From Iodidimonas nitroreducens (lineage in GTDB: Bacteria; Pseudomonadota; Alphaproteobacteria; Sphingomonadales; Rhodothalassiaceae), in NCBI RefSeq assembly GCF_008579165.1, contig NZ_BKCN01000025.1: a stretch of DNA of 28,331 nucleotides; one strand, written 5' to 3'. Positions 24,412 through 28,331 of the stretch are shown piece by piece. Below the pieces are notes generated by a model. That model was not told the origin of the DNA. It saw only the letters and a list, made by a program, of their open reading frames with translations, and searched no databases. How positions within the stretch are numbered: position 1 is the stretch's first letter; every line of letters starts with the position of its first letter. A program made the translations under genes and the position numbers.

Positions 24412-24804
24412 TCAGCTCGTGCTGTCGGGCTGGGCGGCGTTGAATTCGCGGATGGCTTCATTCATCTGGCGCTGCACCTCAACCCGGCGTTCATGCACGC
24501 TATTGAGATCTTCTTCCCAGCGTTTGCGCTGATCTTCATTCATCCATGAAAAGACCTGCACGGCCCGGCGATCCTTGCAGGCCAGCCATTCATCGATCGA
24601 TTCGCTATAGGCGCGCACGGCATTCACGCTTTTGAGCATCAGATCCCGATCCGCCTTTTTCCCCACGGGGATTTTCGGCTCATTGCTGGGGGGATCGCCA
24701 CAATCCGGGGCGGCCATGGCCGGGCTGGATGCCCCCAACAGGCCCAAAAGCCCAAGCATAAGCAGGGAAGGCCGAACCCGTTCTTTCACCCGAAAGCGTT
24801 TCAT
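24412..24804 (-). CDS. Small periplasmic protein on the opposite strand inside the GTA-like block
   Basis: A 130-residue protein. The signal peptide is RPSLLMLGLLGLLGASSPA (about 11-29), with cleavage likely after SPAMA. The mature part has two Cys (CGDPPS and WLACKDRR), which could form a disulfide, then a helical charged tail ending FNAAQPDSTS. I do not recognise a family. It is convergent with the large terminase (9 nt between stops) and divergent from the portal gene. Codon use matches the chromosome. It is an unusual insertion in an otherwise plus-strand packaging operon; whether it has any role in particle release or is incidental is unknown. Confidence 0.75.
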   Translation of the reverse strand: MKRFRVKERVRPSLLMLGLLGLLGASSPAMAAPDCGDPPSNEPKIPVGKKADRDLMLKSVNAVRAYSESIDEWLACKDRRAVQVFSWMNEDQRKRWEEDLNSVHERRVEVQRQMNEAIREFNAAQPDSTS

Positions 24805-24890
24805 CTCAAAGCGTCTCCATCACTGCGATGGGTGACACTAACCAAGGACCGCTCCTTTGCCAAGGGAGGTCACCAACAAATGGATATCCC

Positions 24891-26885
24891 ATGTCATTTA
24901 TCAGCACATTAAGACAAAGATTGGGCATCGAGGAAAAAGCCAGCGCGGTTGCGGGCACCGATTATGCCGCCGGTCCTTCCTCGCGCGGCTATCGCCACGG
25001 AACGGCCTGGCTTTCCAACGGAACGGCCCAATGGAGCCCGCGCACCTATCCGGCTTTGGTGGAGAATGGCTTTTGCAAGAATGTGGTGGCCAATCGTTCG
25101 GTGCGCCTGATTGCCCAATGCGCCGCTTCGGTGCCGGTGCGGCTTTTGATCGGCGAACGCGAAATCCGCACGCATCCGGTGCTCGACCTTTTGGCCCGCC
25201 CCAATCCCGGCCATGATGGGATCAGCTTTTTGGAGCAGATTTATAGCTGGCTGCAATTGGCGGGCAATGCCTATATCGAGCGGGTGGATAGCCCATCGGG
25301 GCGTGCCGCCGAGCTTTATGCTTTAAGGCCCGATCGCCTGACCATCGAACCGGGGCCAAAGGGCTGGCCTGCGGCTTATCTCTATCGTGTGGGCGGCCAT
25401 GAGCATCGCTTCGGGGTTCATCCCCAAAGCGGGCGCTCGGCGATCCTGCATCTGAAAAGCTTTCACCCCACCGATGATCATTATGGCCTGTCGCCTTTGC
25501 AGGTGGCGGCAATGGCCACCGATATTCATGCCGCGGCATCAGGCTGGACCAAGGCTTTGCTTGATAATGCGGCGCGGCCATCGGGGGCTTTGGTGTTTGA
25601 ACCCGGCGATGGGATGCCCGGCAATCTGAGCGATGAACAGATCATCCGCCTGAAGGCCGAAATGGAAGCGCAATTTCAGGGTGCGGCCAATGCCGGACGC
25701 CCCTTGCTTTTGGAAGGTGGCCTGCGCTGGCAATCCATGGCCTTTTCGCCCGCCGATATGGATTTCATCAACAGCCTGCAAATGGCATCGCGTGAAATCG
25801 CCCTCGCCTTTGGGGTGCCGCCGATGCTTTTGGGCATTCCCGGCGATAATACCTATGCCAATTATCAGGAGGCCAATCGGGCGCTGTGGCGTTTGACGCT
25901 GCTGCCTTTGGTGGATCGGGTGCTGGCGGGGCTGTCGCGGTTTTTGTCTGGGGATGGCGAGCCGCTGCGTTTGCTGGCTGATCGCGATGCCATTCCGGCA
26001 TTGGCGATTGAGCGTGAAGCGCTGTGGGCGCGTGTGGGCCTTGCGGGCTTTATGACCCTGAATGAACAGCGTACGGCGGTGGGGCTTTCCCCCATTGCCG
26101 GTGGCGATGTGCTGGCGGCGGATCATGGGGAGACTGTGCCCCCTTTTGAGCGTGGCGGGCGGCCCTCTGCTGCCCGCCAAATGAAGGGGCAGGCGGGTCA
26201 GTTTGAGGATCGTCCCGATCTCGATCCGGTGATCGTAAAGATATGGCGGACACAGAGCGATGGAGCTGTGCGCGAAAGTCACCGCGCGGCGGACGGTCAG
26301 ATCGTCCTGGAGCACGAATTGTTTCAGGTGGGCGAGGCGCAACTCAATGAGCCACGCGATCCGAAAGGGCCGCCCGAGGAGACAATCAATTGTCGGTGTG
26401 GGGTAGAGTATGTGCCCTTTTTAAAGCTGACGGAAGATCAGCAACAGGAGCTTGAAGATCGTGCAAAAGATTATATGGAACGTCTTCGGCTCGAGAATGT
26501 GGAAGCAGAGAAGCCAAGCGAGAGAGAGCTTGGGGAAATACAGTCAGGAAAGATTGACATTGAGCTATTTGATGTTTGGGCACCGCCAGTGATTTGGGGA
26601 GCCTGGACTCACCCTACGGCTATTATTGCGCGAAATGTTGAAGTAATTCTTCTTTTTGAAATGGAAACTATTTCAGATGCACCATCTGGTTTTGAGGCGG
26701 ATGTCGTGTTCATAGATACGGCCGGACAGATGCAAATGAAACGATTTTCAAATCCCGGTACGTTCAGCATCACTGTTGGTGGCGCAGGTGAGAATCTCTC
26801 GCAGCCGAGATTTCGCCTGCGGAGCTTTTCGTTTGGTCAGATAGTTCGCGTTAAGGTCATATCGCGCTCTCGCAGTATTCTATGA
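24891..26885 (+). CDS. HK97-type portal protein with MuF-like segment and unusual C-terminal extension
   Basis: A 664-residue protein. Residues 1 to about 415 are a GTA/HK97-family portal, the dodecameric ring through which DNA enters the capsid: NRSVRLIAQCAASVPVRLL, LLARPNPGHDGISFLEQIYS, GNAYIERV, GLSPLQVAAMA, GVPPMLLGIPGDNTYANYQE and LNEQRTAVGLSPIAGGD. Residues about 440-505 (KIWRTQSDGAVRESHRAADG, PPEETINCRCGVEY) are the C-terminal signature of MuF/SPP1 gp7 head-morphogenesis proteins. Residues about 510-664 are AT-richer and unlike either, with no match I know. Usual GTA portals are about 390-400 residues. The start MSFISTLRQRLG has GGGAGG about 20 nt upstream; an ATG at 24880 in another frame would be better spaced and would join if one base were missing at 24887-24889. 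Confidence 0.85.
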   Translation: MSFISTLRQRLGIEEKASAVAGTDYAAGPSSRGYRHGTAWLSNGTAQWSPRTYPALVENGFCKNVVANRSVRLIAQCAASVPVRLLIGEREIRTHPVLDLLARPNPGHDGISFLEQIYSWLQLAGNAYIERVDSPSGRAAELYALRPDRLTIEPGPKGWPAAYLYRVGGHEHRFGVHPQSGRSAILHLKSFHPTDDHYGLSPLQVAAMATDIHAAASGWTKALLDNAARPSGALVFEPGDGMPGNLSDEQIIRLKAEMEAQFQGAANAGRPLLLEGGLRWQSMAFSPADMDFINSLQMASREIALAFGVPPMLLGIPGDNTYANYQEANRALWRLTLLPLVDRVLAGLSRFLSGDGEPLRLLADRDAIPALAIEREALWARVGLAGFMTLNEQRTAVGLSPIAGGDVLAADHGETVPPFERGGRPSAARQMKGQAGQFEDRPDLDPVIVKIWRTQSDGAVRESHRAADGQIVLEHELFQVGEAQLNEPRDPKGPPEETINCRCGVEYVPFLKLTEDQQQELEDRAKDYMERLRLENVEAEKPSERELGEIQSGKIDIELFDVWAPPVIWGAWTHPTAIIARNVEVILLFEMETISDAPSGFEADVVFIDTAGQMQMKRFSNPGTFSITVGGAGENLSQPRFRLRSFSFGQIVRVKVISRSRSIL

Positions 26886-27294
26886 TCGGCGGATCGGCGG
26901 TGGCCAAATTATATACTTGTACTTTATCCAAGTATATTTTGCTGCCATTTTTGAAAGAAACATTATCATGAATTCTGAGCTTAGAAAACATAAGAACATC
27001 ATTCACAGATAATTTTATCTGTTCTTTGATATGACGTGAGATGAACGATTCAACCTGAAGCTGTGTTTTTTCTTTTAATTTCATGTGAAGAATACAAGTT
27101 GATTCTTCACATATGATGCAAAGTTTTTCTATGTTTTTTCCAGAAACCAGAATGCGATCATCTTCTCGCTCGAATAATATCCGGTTTTCAGAATGTGTGA
27201 GTGATCTGGTATTATCTTGTGCTTGAATGCTGGTGACTGCGTTCAGAGCCAGAAAGACAATAAATGGTATAAAAAAGGTTGGCGGGGCGCGCAT
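26857..27294 (-). CDS. Exported protein of unknown function
   Basis: A 145-residue protein with a signal peptide (FFIPFIVFLALNAVTS, likely cleavage after IQAQ). The mature part is rich in Ile, Lys and Asn, unlike the chromosome, and has three Cys in LCIICEESTCILHMK plus one near the C-terminus (EYCESAI). It is AT-rich and convergent with the portal gene, overlapping its end by 29 nt. No domain is recognised. The Shine-Dalgarno site is weak. Together with the next gene it forms a foreign-looking insertion in the place where GTA protease and capsid genes are expected. Confidence 0.65.
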   Translation of the reverse strand: MRAPPTFFIPFIVFLALNAVTSIQAQDNTRSLTHSENRILFEREDDRILVSGKNIEKLCIICEESTCILHMKLKEKTQLQVESFISRHIKEQIKLSVNDVLMFSKLRIHDNVSFKNGSKIYLDKVQVYNLATADPPIIEYCESAI

Positions 27295-27411
27295 AGATAA
27301 TATCCCAACTCGAAGCTAGAAATGCTCTTGTGAGTAGCATTAGCACAAATTATTCTGCAAGCCTATTCAGACCGCGCTTGATGATCTGTTGCGGTGATGG
27401 GGGGCAATGGG

Positions 27412-28331
27412 ATGGGGCGAGCGATGGGGGTTGTGGGGATATGTTTTGGCCTTCTGGCGTTAGCGGTTCTTGCCTTTGGCGAGGCTCAGGCGCGGGAAAA
27501 GCTTATGAACTTCAAGGGGCGCGAGCGTCCAGGACTGATGTATATAGAGGCATCCGGCTTGACGCGCTATCGGCCTGATCTGAAGGACTCAGACGCATTT
27601 ATCAGGACCGTCAATTATATAGGTGAGGGGTTTCTGGACGTGGAGACGGCCTTGCCATCCCCCGATCTGGCCGCGCGCCGCCCAAGGATGACGCCGGGAA
27701 TTCTGACCGCCATGGATGAATGGACGAACGAATATGGGCGGCCATGGTCGGTCGCCTCTTATGGTGGTCCGCTGACCCCTGAACGAATGCTCGCGCATAG
27801 GGTGCGGTTCAATACTGGGAATATAATATATGCTATCTATTATTCTAAACTGAGCTTCGAATTGGATTTTTATATATTGCAATTTGAGGATGTTGCTCAA
27901 AAATATTACGATGCAAGATGCCCAATATATAGAGCGTATGTAAAGGACGTACTAAAAATTTCCAATCGGAAAGTACATCAGAATAATCTTGATATTTACA
28001 TTTACGATTGGGATGAGCGTCACGAGATTTTGTATGGCTGGCTGCGTCGCGATGTCAGTGAAGTTGCGGGATTTGGCCCTGCTGCAGCCATTGGCGAGTT
28101 GTTCGCCTGGTATCATTCTTCTGAGTATATCTCAGGCACCCTTCCGCAAGAGGTGGAAGATATGATCTCTGGTCGAGATTATGACAGCGCAGATCATTGG
28201 GCTAAGGTTCAATATGAAGGCAAGCGCTATGAGGATATCAAGCGCGATTTGATGGCGAATCTGGAGCGGGTGAATGCGGGCGAACTGCCGGATGCACCGG
28301 AGGCGGGTGTTGCGGATTATGGCACGATGCT
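27412..28331 (+). CDS. Large exported protein of unknown function (partial, runs off right edge)
   Basis: An uninterrupted frame of 306 codons from the ATG at 27412 to the window end. In-frame ATGs at 27397 and 27424 are alternatives. A signal peptide is clear (GVVGICFGLLALAVLAFGEAQA). The mature protein has a polar region with many aromatic residues, for example YKGRER-like basic turns, TRYRPDLKDSDAFIRTVNYI and GNIIYAIYYSKLSFELDF, one Cys in DARCPIYRAYVKD, and YDWDERHEILYGWLRRDV. The end DAPEAGVADYGTM is still in frame at the edge. I recognise no family. AT-rich patches (27800-28010) alternate with chromosome-like codon use. It could be an accessory or cargo protein; function cannot be assigned. 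Confidence 0.7.
   Translation, partial: MGRAMGVVGICFGLLALAVLAFGEAQAREKLMNFKGRERPGLMYIEASGLTRYRPDLKDSDAFIRTVNYIGEGFLDVETALPSPDLAARRPRMTPGILTAMDEWTNEYGRPWSVASYGGPLTPERMLAHRVRFNTGNIIYAIYYSKLSFELDFYILQFEDVAQKYYDARCPIYRAYVKDVLKISNRKVHQNNLDIYIYDWDERHEILYGWLRRDVSEVAGFGPAAAIGELFAWYHSSEYISGTLPQEVEDMISGRDYDSADHWAKVQYEGKRYEDIKRDLMANLERVNAGELPDAPEAGVADYGTM

Noticed and set aside
22575..26885. Ordinary active prophage rather than a GTA-like cluster
   Set aside because: No integrase, attachment site, lysis or replication gene is visible and the terminase/portal sequence style is GTA-like; but the window ends before the capsid, so a prophage remnant is not excluded.

Overview
The window looks like a GC-rich alphaproteobacterial chromosome. 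The evidence is a gene-transfer-agent (GTA)-type terminase/portal block, a DUF6456 regulator, an FNR-type box in front of hemN, an alphaproteobacterial type of J-domain protein, and codon use strongly favouring GAT, CAT, GGC and CTG. I cannot fix the order. I saw no rRNA, tRNA or CRISPR array.

Layout. (1) 1-2391, minus strand: a type II restriction-modification operon (cytosine-5 methyltransferase, then endonuclease with an 8-nt overlap), followed by a third gene for a small membrane protein that starts at a TTG and runs off the left edge. An IS3-family transposase remnant and a perfect GC hairpin lie upstream, which fits an acquired island. (2) 2753-12471: housekeeping and metabolic genes: a PRC-barrel periplasmic protein, an AlkA-type glycosylase, oligopeptidase B, aminopeptidase P, a dienoyl-CoA isomerase-like enzyme, a DUF2157-type membrane protein with a small-gene tail, and an SDR epimerase/reductase. 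(3) 12506-16511: a HerA-like ATPase, a 564-aa helical protein of unknown function and a J-domain protein, all on the plus strand. (4) 16528-20685: FNR box and hemN (frameshifted), a soluble PAS-chemoreceptor, and a convergent long-chain-type acyl-CoA dehydrogenase. (5) 20828-26885: an XRE/S24-like regulator divergent from a DUF6456 protein (frameshifted), then GTA-like small terminase, large terminase (frameshifted), an opposite-strand periplasmic protein, and a portal protein with an extra MuF-type segment and a foreign-looking C-terminus. (6) 26857-28331: an AT-richer stretch with two exported proteins of unknown function where GTA protease and capsid genes would be expected; the second gene runs off the right edge.

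Two themes stand out. First, regulation and packaging appear linked: a putative repressor, a DUF6456 (GafZ/GafA-like) activator candidate and the terminase/portal genes are adjacent, and an identical 11-bp near-palindromic element lies in front of both the DUF6456 gene and the terminase operon. Second, several otherwise well-conserved plus-strand genes (hemN, DUF6456, terL, probably herA and the 10244-11052 gene) are each broken by what looks like one missing base, often a C. This repeated signature suggests assembly indels rather than independent gene decay, so those genes may be intact in the organism.
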